NCBI GenBank assembly: GCA_947486185.1
Contig: CANKTH010000004.1
Location: 1 to 64,000 of the forward strand
Direction: 5' to 3'
Length of the DNA: 64,000 bases
Source of the DNA: Deltaproteobacteria bacterium
GTDB lineage: Bacteria; Myxococcota_A; UBA796; SXON01
The position numbers were made by a program, and so were the translations under genes. The notes under the pieces are model-generated. The model had not been told where the DNA came from. It ran no database searches and saw nothing but the letters and a program-made list of their open reading frames with translations. Below, piece by piece: positions 35,763 through 44,069 of the stretch (its first letter is position 1; each line of letters opens with the position of its first letter).

Positions 35763-37658
35763 TCAGTAGGTCCGATACAACTTGAAATACCCGACGAACA
35801 GCGCTCCGTCGGCGATGTATGTGTCGTAGTTCGAGAATAAGAGGAGGTCATACCCGTCGTACGGGAACGAGTAGAGCGACCCGTCGAACGGCCCGAGCTC
35901 AACCGAGAATCCTGTGGGAGAGTGCTCGTAGGTGAGCGTGAGCTCCTGGGTCTCCCAGTCGAAGCCGACCAACCCGTCGAGTGTGTCACAGGTGGTCGAA
36001 TCCGGCGTGTGCGTCGTATCGAAGGCGAACTCACAGTCCGGGCAGGAGGCGGCGGTGTTCGGCGTGCCGATGCTGGTGTAGCTACAACGCCTTCCGTCGT
36101 CGTAGTCCCACAAACCGGTCAGTCGTGTGTACGAGAACGCGCAGGTCTCATCACAATCGGAGTCGTCGCAGTCGACGTAGCGATCGCCGTCGTCGTCCAC
36201 GCCGTTGGCACAGTCGGACTCCTGGCATTCGGGGTCGTCGTCACAGTCGTCGTCGTCGCAGTCGACGTAGCCATCCCCCTCATCGTCGGTCCCGTCGGTA
36301 CAGTCGAGCTCCTCATCGAAGACGTCGATGGTGAGCACGTAATCGACGGGCTGACCCGAGTACCCGCTAACCTGCACGATCACCGACTCCCCGGCGTCGA
36401 GGTACGCCGTCACCGTAGACGCGAACGTGTCGCCGGTGTTGTCGTCGTCAACGCAGACATACTCCGTACCCGAGCAGTCCCCGGCGTAGATCGCGAGCAC
36501 GGTGTCGTTACCTGTGCCCGATCCCTGTGTGCTGAACACGTAGGTATCGGCGGACGGCGCGGTCCAATACACGGTGACGTCTTCGCCCGCGGCGTCCCCC
36601 TCGCAGGAGGACTCACCGTCGTCGCCCGCGCCTACGGTCGTTCCTGAGAGGCGGAAGCTCACCGACACGCCGGCCTCGACGTCAGCACAGCTGAGGTCGC
36701 CGTCGGCGCAGTCCTGGTCTACGCCGTCCCAGGCGATCTCGGTTGCCGCGGGGGAGACGGCGGAGTCGGTGTCGTCGCAGTCCCCGTCGTCGGTGACGTG
36801 GTCGGGAGGGGCGTCGCACGCCACCTGCGGCGCGCTTGGGTCCCCCGCGCCGTCCCCGTCGCGATCCGCGTACCAGGTCGTGGCGTTGATTGCGTCGTTG
36901 TCGGCTACGCCGTCGCAGTCCTGGTCGTGGTCGTCGCAGCGCTCGGGGGCGCCGGGATAAGCTTCCGCGGTGCTGTCGTCGCAGTCGGTGTGGTCGGGCA
37001 CGTATCCGGCGGGGAGGTCGCAGCGATTGACCCCCGCGGCCGGATCGCCGTAGCCGTCGCCGTCGGCATCGGCGTAGAAGGTGCCGATGTCCAGTGCGTC
37101 GTTGTCGATCTCGCCGTCGCAGTCCTCGTCGATACCATCACAGGTCTCGGCGGCGCCTGGGTAGCGGCCGGGATCGGCGTCGTCGCAGTCGGTGCAGGCG
37201 TCCCATCCGTCGCTGTCGTCGTCGCCGCCGCCGACGATGCCGTCGCAGTTGGTGTCTACACCGTCGCAGCCCGACTCCTCGGCGTCAGGCCGGATCGAGG
37301 GGTCGCTGTCGTCACAGTCGAGGCCGTTGTTCACCTCGCCGGGGCGGGGCTCGCAGCTCAACGCGTGGGTGTCGGGGTCGCCAAAGCCGTCGGTGTCCTC
37401 GTCGAGATAGCCGGACGTCGCGTCCACCGCGTCCTCGTCGACCGTGCCGTCGCAGTCCTCGTCGACACCGTCGCAGCGCTCGTCGGCGCCTTCATGCCGG
37501 GAAGGGTCTTCTTCGTCGCAGTCGGCGTCCCCGATGTGGCCGTCGCCGTCGGGGTCGAGCTCCTCCGTCCCCGTGGGGCCGGTGTCCTTGGCGCTGGGAT
37601 TCCCGACACAGGCGAACAGGAGCGGGAGGGCAAGGAGTCGGGCGAGGGTGAGGCGCAT
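35763..37658 (-). CDS. MopE-like acidic repeat lipoprotein
   Basis: From the ATG with the GGAG ribosome-binding site the product is 631 residues, starting MRLTLARLLALPLLFAC (lipobox LFAC). Residues about 30-330 hold about six MopE-type modules (YADADGDGYGDP...DCDDSTAEAYPGAPERCDDHDQDCDG). Residues about 330-460 resemble a PPC-type (bacterial pre-peptidase C-terminal) beta-sandwich. Two to three further DCDD-type repeats (YVDCDDDDCDDDPEC) and a Cys-containing beta-rich C-terminal domain follow. I infer an outer-surface metal-binding lipoprotein. In Methylococcus MopE the related motif family binds copper or calcium; no such proof exists here. Confidence 0.82.
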   Translation of the reverse strand: MRLTLARLLALPLLFACVGNPSAKDTGPTGTEELDPDGDGHIGDADCDEEDPSRHEGADERCDGVDEDCDGTVDEDAVDATSGYLDEDTDGFGDPDTHALSCEPRPGEVNNGLDCDDSDPSIRPDAEESGCDGVDTNCDGIVGGGDDDSDGWDACTDCDDADPGRYPGAAETCDGIDEDCDGEIDNDALDIGTFYADADGDGYGDPAAGVNRCDLPAGYVPDHTDCDDSTAEAYPGAPERCDDHDQDCDGVADNDAINATTWYADRDGDGAGDPSAPQVACDAPPDHVTDDGDCDDTDSAVSPAATEIAWDGVDQDCADGDLSCADVEAGVSVSFRLSGTTVGAGDDGESSCEGDAAGEDVTVYWTAPSADTYVFSTQGSGTGNDTVLAIYAGDCSGTEYVCVDDDNTGDTFASTVTAYLDAGESVIVQVSGYSGQPVDYVLTIDVFDEELDCTDGTDDEGDGYVDCDDDDCDDDPECQESDCANGVDDDGDRYVDCDDSDCDETCAFSYTRLTGLWDYDDGRRCSYTSIGTPNTAASCPDCEFAFDTTHTPDSTTCDTLDGLVGFDWETQELTLTYEHSPTGFSVELGPFDGSLYSFPYDGYDLLLFSNYDTYIADGALFVGYFKLYRTY

Positions 37659-37953
37659 AGGTGCTCCGAGGGTTTCCGATAGCATGGCACCGGCGGCGCC
37701 GTCGACCGCCTCGACACAGGTGCGGTTCCCGTAAGGAAGCAGGACGGTCCGGCAATGCGCCCCCAGCAACTCGACGATGGCCTGCCAGGAGATGACCACC
37801 AGGCCGCTGCCGCTCCGGGCGCCCGACGAGACCGACGCGGAGGTCAACGAGCCGGTCCACGACGCGCCTTCTTCCCGGAGGTCCGTTTGGCGCCAGATCC
37901 GAGCCGGCGGCTCGGCCTTGCGCGCGGCGGGTCCGTTCGGATAGCCGAGTTCG
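37659..37953. other. Divergent intergenic region without a clear gene
   Basis: The segment between the MopE-like lipoprotein and the VOC-family gene is open on both strands in translation tracks, but neither frame looks protein-like. It must contain both promoters. No distinct operator or terminator was recognised. Confidence 0.35.
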
Positions 37954-38340
37954 ATGCACGCCGAACCGATGATCAATGTCCGCGATGTAGAAGCTTCTTC
38001 CCGCTGGTACCAGGAGCTGCTTGGCGCGACCAGCGGTCACGGGGGGCCCGACTTCGAGATGCTGCTCCACGACCAGCGCTTGATGCTGATGCTCCACAAC
38101 GCCGACGCCGCGGAGCACCACCCGGACATCGAGAAGGACGGCCCGGTTGGCAAAGGGGTCGTGCTCTACTTCCGGGTCGGAGAGGGGCTCGCCGACGCGG
38201 TCGTGCGTGCGAAGCAGATGGGCGCCGAGATCCGCCGCGGCCCAGAATGGAATGAGCTCGCTGCGCAAGAGGAGCTCTGGGTGCGCGACCCGGATGGCTA
38301 CACCATCGTGCTTGCGGGGCCCGCAGCCTGGGCGACCTAG
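37954..38340 (+). CDS. VOC (glyoxalase/bleomycin-resistance) superfamily protein
   Basis: This is a 128-residue single-domain VOC protein. The N-terminal beta-alpha unit MINVRDVEASSRWYQELLGA, the central HDQRLMLMLHN, and the terminal RDPDGYTIVLAGP match the vicinal-oxygen-chelate fold. A His/Glu metal pair could be formed by the N-terminal region and the Glu of the LWVRDPDGY strand, but this needs an alignment. It ends with TAG, a believable true stop since the fold is complete. The substrate is unknown. Either the first ATG or MINVRD could be the start. Confidence 0.8.
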   Translation: MHAEPMINVRDVEASSRWYQELLGATSGHGGPDFEMLLHDQRLMLMLHNADAAEHHPDIEKDGPVGKGVVLYFRVGEGLADAVVRAKQMGAEIRRGPEWNELAAQEELWVRDPDGYTIVLAGPAAWAT

Positions 38341-38517
38341 CCCGGCATTCCGCGCCGCTCCGCCGGCGACTCCCGCTCCAGGTTCGGCGTCGACCCTCGG
38401 GAGACACCGGATGAGCTCGCGTGCGGCCCGGGTACGCTGGCGGGTGGACCGGGGCGTGGTGCACGAGGCGCGCTGAACCCGGGCGCCCGCGGTTATGCTG
38501 GACTGCCGGAGGGCGTC

Positions 38518-39555
38518 ATGGTCCCGTGTTTGGCTTTCTTTTTTCTTGCCCCCGCGAGCGCTGGCCTGGTGGAAGCCTGGTCTTACGAACGTTTTCCTCG
38601 CGGTGACGCGATCGCGGGTGAGGATGGCTGGGTGGGCGGCTATGACGGGGACCCCTGGGCCACCTTGGAGAACGATGGGGATTCCTGGGCCTACTCTCTG
38701 GTGGATCACGCGCCGTTCGGAGAGTTTGGCAGTGGCGGCCCCTACGACAACTGGCTGGTGCACGAAGGTGAGGCGGTCCGACAGGGCGTGCACAGGGCGG
38801 TGGTATACCCGACGGACAACGACGCTTTCGGGGTGGTCTTCGGTTGGGAGCGGGACCACTACTACCTGTTGCTGGTGTGTGGGGAAGAGGGGAACGACAC
38901 GAGCAATCAGAGCTGTCCGGTGCCGAACCTGCCGATGCACGTCACCGCGCTCGTGGAGGTGACGGGCTCGCGGGCCACGGTTCTTGACTCGGTCGAGATC
39001 GGCGCGACGCTGAGATCCGAGTCCGAGATCACCGTCAGTATGGATGACGGCGCGCTGGTCGCCCGGATCGGTCGCACCGAGCTGAACGCCGAGGTGGGCG
39101 AAGACTTCATGCTCAACGGAGTCGGGTTTTACGCCTTCAACGAAGGGCTTTACAGTGAGTCGGGCGAGAGCGACGGCAACACGGTCTACTTCCGGAGCCC
39201 CGCCCTGGCCTGGCAGGACGAAGACGACGACGAGATCGTAGACGACCAGGACAACTGTGAAGCCGTCGCCAACGCGGATCAGGCCGACCTCGACGGGGAC
39301 GGGATCGGCAGCGCCTGCGACGATGAAGAGGCGCCCCCAGATCCGGTGGATGACACCGGGGTGACCGAAGACACCGACCCGGGCGGCGGCCCACCCGGTG
39401 ACGCCGGGGCTGATGGCGGCGGGGGCGAGACGATCAAGATCAGCCCTTCGGGCTGTGGTTGTGACAGTGGGGCCGGGGCATGGTCCGGGGGCTGGGTCGC
39501 GGTAGGCCTGCTCGGGGTGCTGCGGCGTCGCCGGCGTGGATCTGCCGGGAGTTGA
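38518..39555 (+). CDS. Secreted MYXO-CTERM protein with thrombospondin type 3 repeat
   Basis: This is a 345-residue exported protein with an N-terminal signal (MVPCLAFFFLAPASAG). The central ~200 residues form a beta-rich domain with a concanavalin/LamG-like pattern. A calcium-binding thrombospondin type 3 repeat follows (DQDNCEAVANADQADLDGDGIGSACDD), then an Asp/Gly/Pro-rich linker. A MYXO-CTERM tail (SGCGCDSGAG, hydrophobic helix, RRRRRGS) ends the protein. I infer sorting to the outer surface, where the domain may bind glycans or matrix. Confidence 0.85.
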   Translation: MVPCLAFFFLAPASAGLVEAWSYERFPRGDAIAGEDGWVGGYDGDPWATLENDGDSWAYSLVDHAPFGEFGSGGPYDNWLVHEGEAVRQGVHRAVVYPTDNDAFGVVFGWERDHYYLLLVCGEEGNDTSNQSCPVPNLPMHVTALVEVTGSRATVLDSVEIGATLRSESEITVSMDDGALVARIGRTELNAEVGEDFMLNGVGFYAFNEGLYSESGESDGNTVYFRSPALAWQDEDDDEIVDDQDNCEAVANADQADLDGDGIGSACDDEEAPPDPVDDTGVTEDTDPGGGPPGDAGADGGGGETIKISPSGCGCDSGAGAWSGGWVAVGLLGVLRRRRRGSAGS

Positions 39556-39620
39556 CCGGCGTGGGCCCGATCGGCCACGTCCGCGGAGATCTCGCGGTGC
39601 TGGACGGCGCTCACCGTCAG

Positions 39621-39659
39621 CGGGCGGCGATCAACCTCGGCTGAGGTCGCCGCCGCCCG
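39621..39659. terminator. Strong hairpin between convergent genes
   Basis: The segment CGGGCGGCGA...TCGCCGCCGCCCG folds back on itself around an inner ACCTCGGCTGAGGT stem-loop. It sits between the convergent MYXO-CTERM and potD-like genes. No U-tract follows, so it is a terminator-like hairpin and not a proven intrinsic terminator. Confidence 0.45.
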
Positions 39660-39695
39660 TACGCTGAGGGGCGCTCGTTCCGCGCTCCGGCGGGC

Positions 39696-40766
39696 TCAGT
39701 TGGCCTTGACCTCGGTCCAGGCAGCGTCAAGCTGGGGCGTAAATGCGCCGAGATCCTTGAGGGCCTCGCAGCGGGACAGGATCTCCGACGGCGGAAACAC
39801 CGCGGGATCGTTGAGCAGCTCGGGCTTTACCTTGGACCGCGCCGCGAGGTTGGCGGTGGCGTAGCCGGTCGCGTTGGTGGTCTCGGCGGAGACCTGGGGA
39901 TCCAGCATGAAGTTGATGAACTTGTGGGCCATCTCCACGTTCCGCGCCGCCTTCGGGATCGCGAGGTTGTCCACCGCGAGGGTCGCCCCCTCTTTGGGCA
40001 CGACGTAGCGGATCGTGCCGGCCGACTCGCGAGCGACGGTGGCCAGCTCGCCCGAGTAGCCCTGCACCACCACCGCGTCACCCGACTGGATCTTCCCGGA
40101 GAAGTCGCTCGAGTCGTACGCCAGCACGAGCTCTTTTTGCGCAATGAGGTGTTTCTTCGCCGCGGCGATCTCCGCCTCCGCCGTGCTGTTGATCGACTTG
40201 CTATCGACGTGGAGCGCGGCGCCGAAGGCCTCGCGCATATCGTCCAACATCACGATCTTGCCCTTGTACGCAGGATCAAAGAGCGCCTTCCAGGAGTCCA
40301 AGGGGTTGGCGACCTTGTCGGTACGATAGGCAAAGCCGGTGGTGCCCCACAGGTAGGGAACGCCATACCGCGCCTCACCCGCGGTGAACACGGTGTCGAC
40401 GGCGGGGTCGATGTGCTGGAGGTTGGGCAGCTTCGCCGTGTCGAGCGCCAACAGAAGCCCCTGCTTGACCAGGGAGCTCACCATATAGTCGGTGGGCACC
40501 ACGACGTCGTAGGGCGCGGCGCCGGTCTGGAGCTTCTGCTCGATCACCTCGTTGTTATCGTAGAGATCGAAGGTGACGCGGACGTTGTTCTCTTTCTCGA
40601 ACCGCTTGACCGCCTCTTCGCTGTGGTAGTTGGTCCAGATATAGACGTTGAGCTCTTGCGGCGCGGGCGCGGGTGCGGCCTCGGGCTTCTTGGCGTCGGT
40701 CTTGGCATCTGGCGCACCCCCGCCGGAGCAGGCGGCGAGAAGGAAGAGAGGAAGCAGGGATTTCAT
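39696..40766 (-). CDS. potD: Polyamine ABC transporter substrate-binding lipoprotein (PotD/SpuD-like)
   Basis: This is a 356-residue lipoprotein with lipobox LFLLAAC followed by SGGGAPDAK. The start of the mature domain ELNVYIWTNYHSEEAVKRFE and the block YDVVVPTDYMVSSLVKQGLL are hallmarks of the spermidine/putrescine-binding protein family. GVPYLWGTTGFAYRTDKV is the ligand-site region. It is the last gene of a four-gene operon with the ATPase and two permeases, transcribed leftward. The ligand could be putrescine, spermidine or a related polyamine. The deoxyhypusine-synthase-like gene 3.4 kb beyond the operon makes a homospermidine-type substrate worth considering. Confidence 0.92.
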   Translation of the reverse strand: MKSLLPLFLLAACSGGGAPDAKTDAKKPEAAPAPAPQELNVYIWTNYHSEEAVKRFEKENNVRVTFDLYDNNEVIEQKLQTGAAPYDVVVPTDYMVSSLVKQGLLLALDTAKLPNLQHIDPAVDTVFTAGEARYGVPYLWGTTGFAYRTDKVANPLDSWKALFDPAYKGKIVMLDDMREAFGAALHVDSKSINSTAEAEIAAAKKHLIAQKELVLAYDSSDFSGKIQSGDAVVVQGYSGELATVARESAGTIRYVVPKEGATLAVDNLAIPKAARNVEMAHKFINFMLDPQVSAETTNATGYATANLAARSKVKPELLNDPAVFPPSEILSRCEALKDLGAFTPQLDAAWTEVKAN

Positions 40767-40775
40767 AAGACTCCT

Positions 40776-41585
40776 TCAGGATTTCTTGGGTTCGGTGAGG
40801 CGCGAGGCGCTTCGTTCAATGAGCCAGGACAGCGCGGTCATTGCGGTGGTGGCGACGAGCAACAGCGTACAGACCGCGTTGATCTCCGGCGTGATCTTTT
40901 TCCGGACCATGCCGTAGATTTGCAGGGGTAAGGTGGTGTTTCCGACGCCGGAGACGAAGCTGGTGATGAGGTAGTCGTCGATCGAGAGGGTGAGCACCAG
41001 CAGGGCGCCCGAGAGCACCGCGGGCCAGAGCTGAGGCAGGGTGACCTTCCAGAAGGTCACCCACGGGGTCGCGCCCAGGTCGGCGGCGGCTTCTTCGAGG
41101 CTCCTGTCCATCCCGGCGAGGCGAGCGCGCACGACCACCACCACGTAGGAGATCGAGAACACCACGTGGGAGAACCACACGGTGGCGAAGCCAAGCTCAA
41201 ACTTCATCGAGCCAAAAAGCCCGAGCAGCGACACCGCCATCACGATCTCGGGCAGCACGATAGGCAGGAGCAGCACCGGGTTGGCCAGGCTCAGCGTTCG
41301 GTTGTTCGCCCCTCGTAGACCCAGCGCAGCCGCGGTGCCGAGCACGGTGGAGGCGATCGTGGTGGCGCCCGCGATCTGGAGGCTGTTCCGGGCGGCCTCC
41401 CAGACCATGTCATTCTGCCACAGCAGCTCGTACCAACGGAAGGTGAAGCCGGTCCACAGGGCGCCCTTCTCGTTGCTGTTGAACGACAGAGCCACGAGCA
41501 CCACGATCGGCAGGTACAAGAAGGCATAGACGCCGATTCCGTAGACCTGGAGCGCGTGTCGGCGCCACGCGCCGGGGCGGCTCAT
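40776..41585 (-). CDS. potC: Polyamine ABC transporter permease (PotC-like)
   Basis: This is a 269-residue inner-membrane permease with about six helices. The EAA motif that contacts the ATPase is LEEAAADLGATPWVTFWKVT. The N-terminal helix (VYGIGVYAFLYLPIVVLVAL) and GFTFRWYELLWQN segment are typical of PotC/YdcV. Its first ATG overlaps the stop of the PotB-like gene by four bases. It acts as the second permease chain of the importer. Confidence 0.92.
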   Translation of the reverse strand: MSRPGAWRRHALQVYGIGVYAFLYLPIVVLVALSFNSNEKGALWTGFTFRWYELLWQNDMVWEAARNSLQIAGATTIASTVLGTAAALGLRGANNRTLSLANPVLLLPIVLPEIVMAVSLLGLFGSMKFELGFATVWFSHVVFSISYVVVVVRARLAGMDRSLEEAAADLGATPWVTFWKVTLPQLWPAVLSGALLVLTLSIDDYLITSFVSGVGNTTLPLQIYGMVRKKITPEINAVCTLLLVATTAMTALSWLIERSASRLTEPKKS

Positions 41586-42466
41586 AAGAGCTCCTGCGAG
41601 CCTTTGACCAGGCGCGCCTGCAGGGCGAGGATGCCGAGCACCAGCAAGGTGAGCACAAAGGCGACGGCGAACCCAAAAGGCGCGTTTTTACCGCCAAAAA
41701 ACTGGTTCTGGATGAGATTGCCCACCAGCACCGACTTGGCTCCGCCGAGCATGTCGGAGATCAGGAACTGCCCCATCGACGGGACAAATACCAGCACCGC
41801 CCCGGCCACTACGCCCGGCAGGCTCAGGGGCCACACCACCTTCCAGAACGTGGTCCACGCCGATGCGCCCAGGTCGGCCGCCGCTTCGAGCAGGCTGGTG
41901 TCGAGCTTCTCCAAGGAGGCGTAGATTGGCAGGATCATGAAGGGCAGCTCGCCGTAGATGAGCCCGATCAGCACCGCCCACTCGGTGTACAAGAGGGCGA
42001 GGGGCTCGTCGATCAGCCCGATCCCGACCAACACCTGGTTGAGGAGCCCCTCCGTGCGCAGGATCCACACCCAGGCGAACGTGCGGACCACAAAAGAGGT
42101 CCAGAACGGCACGACCACCAACAAAAGCCCGACAGAACGCCAACGTTCCGGCATGCCCCGCGCGATCCACCACGCCAGGGGATAGGCCACCACGAGGCAT
42201 CCGAGCGTCGTGACCACCGCCATCCAAGAGGAGCGCCAGAAGATCTTGAGGTAGATCGGCTCCAACGCACGTTCGTAGTTGGCCAGCCAGGCGCCCGAGC
42301 TGAGATAGAGGCCAAGATCCTCGATCTCTGCGAAGCCGCCGTACACCCCGCGCTGCCGGAAGCTGTCGAGGAGCACCATCGCCAGCGGCAGGAGCATGCC
42401 AAAAAACAGCACGAGGAGCGCCGGCGACGCCAGCCAGGGCGGAGACTGCCCAGCCTTCTGGCTCAT
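41582..42466 (-). CDS. potB: Polyamine ABC transporter permease (PotB-like)
   Basis: This is a 294-residue permease with about six membrane segments and the EAA motif LLEAAADLGASAWTTFWKVV. The start ATG overlaps the stop of the ATPase gene (ATGA), and its end overlaps the PotC-like gene, so all three are translationally coupled. The block FWTSFVVRTFAWVWILRTEG is a PotB/YdcU signature region. It is part of the same importer. Confidence 0.92.
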   Translation of the reverse strand: MSQKAGQSPPWLASPALLVLFFGMLLPLAMVLLDSFRQRGVYGGFAEIEDLGLYLSSGAWLANYERALEPIYLKIFWRSSWMAVVTTLGCLVVAYPLAWWIARGMPERWRSVGLLLVVVPFWTSFVVRTFAWVWILRTEGLLNQVLVGIGLIDEPLALLYTEWAVLIGLIYGELPFMILPIYASLEKLDTSLLEAAADLGASAWTTFWKVVWPLSLPGVVAGAVLVFVPSMGQFLISDMLGGAKSVLVGNLIQNQFFGGKNAPFGFAVAFVLTLLVLGILALQARLVKGSQELL

Positions 42467-43554
42467 CGCTCAGGGCTCGCGGGCACGATCACGCCGGTGC
42501 CATCGGGCCAGGACACCACGCCTGAAGTTCCCGGCATCAGGTCTTCGGCGACTGCGCCGAACCCGGGGGTCAACACCACCTCCAGGTCCTCCATGCCCAG
42601 CGTCGCCAAGGTATAGCGCGTCGAAGCTCCCTGATAGAGCCGGTCGCGCACCACCGCGGGCGCGCCGACCCGGCCTTCGGGTAGACCTCGAGACAGGCCG
42701 AGCCACTCCGGGCGCAACATCACGGACACCGTGCTGCCGACCACGGTCGGGTAAGGCGCCTTGACCAGCACCTTGGGCCCCGCGGTGAGCTGCACCTGGG
42801 CGGTGCCGTCCGCGACCCGGAGCACCTCGGCCGAGAGCAGGTTGCTCGCGCCCAAAAAACGCGCCACGAAGGGCGTGGCCGGCTCGTCGTAGACCGCGCG
42901 GGCGGGCGCCGCCTGCTCGATGTGCCCCCGCGAGAACACCGCGATGCGGTCGGACATGGTGAGGGCTTCGGGCTGGTCGTGGGTGACGAAGAGGAAGGTG
43001 ATCCCCGAGGCGCGCTGCAGGTTTTTCAGCTCGACCTGCATCTGGAGCCGCAGCTGGTGGTCGAGCGCGCCGAGCGGCTCGTCCAAAAGGAGGAGCCGGG
43101 GCCGCAGCACCAACGCGCGGGCGAGCGCCACCCGCTGCTTCTGCCCACCTGACAGCATCGCGGGCATTCTTTCGGCAAAAGTGCCGAGCTGCACCTGATC
43201 GAGGGACTCCGTCACCCGGCGGCGCAGCTCGGCCTCGCCCACTTGGGCGCGCCGAAGTCCGAAAGCGACGTTTTCGAAGACGTTGAGGTGAGGGAACAGC
43301 GCGTACTGCTGAAACACCGTGTTGATCGGGCGTCGGTGCGGCGGCAGCGCGCGAATGTCGGTGCCGTCGAGCTCGATCCGGCCCTCGTCGGGGTTCTCGA
43401 AGCCGGCGATCATGCGGAGCAGCGTGGTCTTTCCGCAGCCAGAAGGCCCCAGCATCGAGAAGAACTCGCCGGCTTCAACGTCGAGGGACACACCCGCGAC
43501 CGCCACGGCCCCGCCGAAACGTTTCACCACTTTGTCGATGCGTAATAGCGGCAC
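42463..43554 (-). CDS. potA: Polyamine ABC transporter ATP-binding protein (PotA-like)
   Basis: This is a 363-residue ATPase from the GTG at 43554 (VPLLRIDKVVKRFGG). The longer ORF runs into the divergent gene. Motifs: Walker A GPSGCGKTTLLR, Q-loop FQQYALFPHLNV, signature LSGGQKQRVALARAL, Walker B LLLLDEPLGALD, and H-loop FVTHDQPEAL. The C-terminal TOBE domain (residues about 270-360) identifies an importer ATPase of the PotA/PotG/MalK group. It is first in the operon; the 130 bases upstream separate it from the divergent small YES-repeat protein. Confidence 0.93.
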   Translation of the reverse strand: MPLLRIDKVVKRFGGAVAVAGVSLDVEAGEFFSMLGPSGCGKTTLLRMIAGFENPDEGRIELDGTDIRALPPHRRPINTVFQQYALFPHLNVFENVAFGLRRAQVGEAELRRRVTESLDQVQLGTFAERMPAMLSGGQKQRVALARALVLRPRLLLLDEPLGALDHQLRLQMQVELKNLQRASGITFLFVTHDQPEALTMSDRIAVFSRGHIEQAAPARAVYDEPATPFVARFLGASNLLSAEVLRVADGTAQVQLTAGPKVLVKAPYPTVVGSTVSVMLRPEWLGLSRGLPEGRVGAPAVVRDRLYQGASTRYTLATLGMEDLEVVLTPGFGAVAEDLMPGTSGVVSWPDGTGVIVPASPER

Positions 43555-43687
43555 GCCGCTGCCCCCGAAGAACCGGCCGGTTGTACCACGTTTGCGGGTG
43601 TTGTGGGGCGCCGCACGTCGCCGTAGGAAGCGCGTCGCCGACGCATGGGGTTGGACAGGAGCGCGTCGGCTCACTACGCTCGCGCAG

Positions 43688-44047
43688 ATGTGGTGGCTGC
43701 TTTTTTCCGCGTGTCTGTCTGATCCTGTGGCTCCTCCCGTATACGGCGGCGCGCGGACGTCTCCCGGCGTCGTCACCGTGAAGGAGTCGGGGTCCGGCAC
43801 CACGCCCCCGACGGAGAGTCTGCCGACGGAGAGTCCGCCCGCCGAGAGCCTCGCCTACGAGAGCGTCGCGTACGAGAGCCTGTACTTCGAGAGCGGCTGG
43901 GAGGACAGCGGGGGCGTACGTATCGGCACCACCGCTGCCGAACGAGCGGGTGAGCTCGGTGGCTCACCTTGTGGTGACAAGTCGGCGCTGCTCGGCTTTC
44001 TGGCCTTGGGGGCCGGCATCGCCTCGTGGCGGCGTCCGCGGGCCTGA
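43688..44047 (+). CDS. Small exported protein with TES/YES tandem motifs and C-terminal sorting tail
   Basis: This is a 119-residue protein. MWWLLFSACLSDP is a short signal with a possible lipidated Cys. The middle carries a run of near-tandem five-to-six residue units (TESLPTESPPAESLAYESVAYES). The C-terminus is GSPCGDKSALLGFLALGAGIASWRRPRA: a Cys motif, a hydrophobic helix and a basic end, resembling a short MYXO-CTERM tail. No family is recognised. The longer ORF in this frame overlaps the potA-like gene and is rejected. Confidence 0.6.
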   Translation: MWWLLFSACLSDPVAPPVYGGARTSPGVVTVKESGSGTTPPTESLPTESPPAESLAYESVAYESLYFESGWEDSGGVRIGTTAAERAGELGGSPCGDKSALLGFLALGAGIASWRRPRA

Positions 44048-44069
44048 TCCGGGGCGCTCGCCTTCGCGG

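Noticed and set aside
37492-38940. 482-residue minus-strand ORF across three genes
   Set aside because: It spans parts of the MopE-like, VOC and MYXO-CTERM genes and has no protein-like composition.
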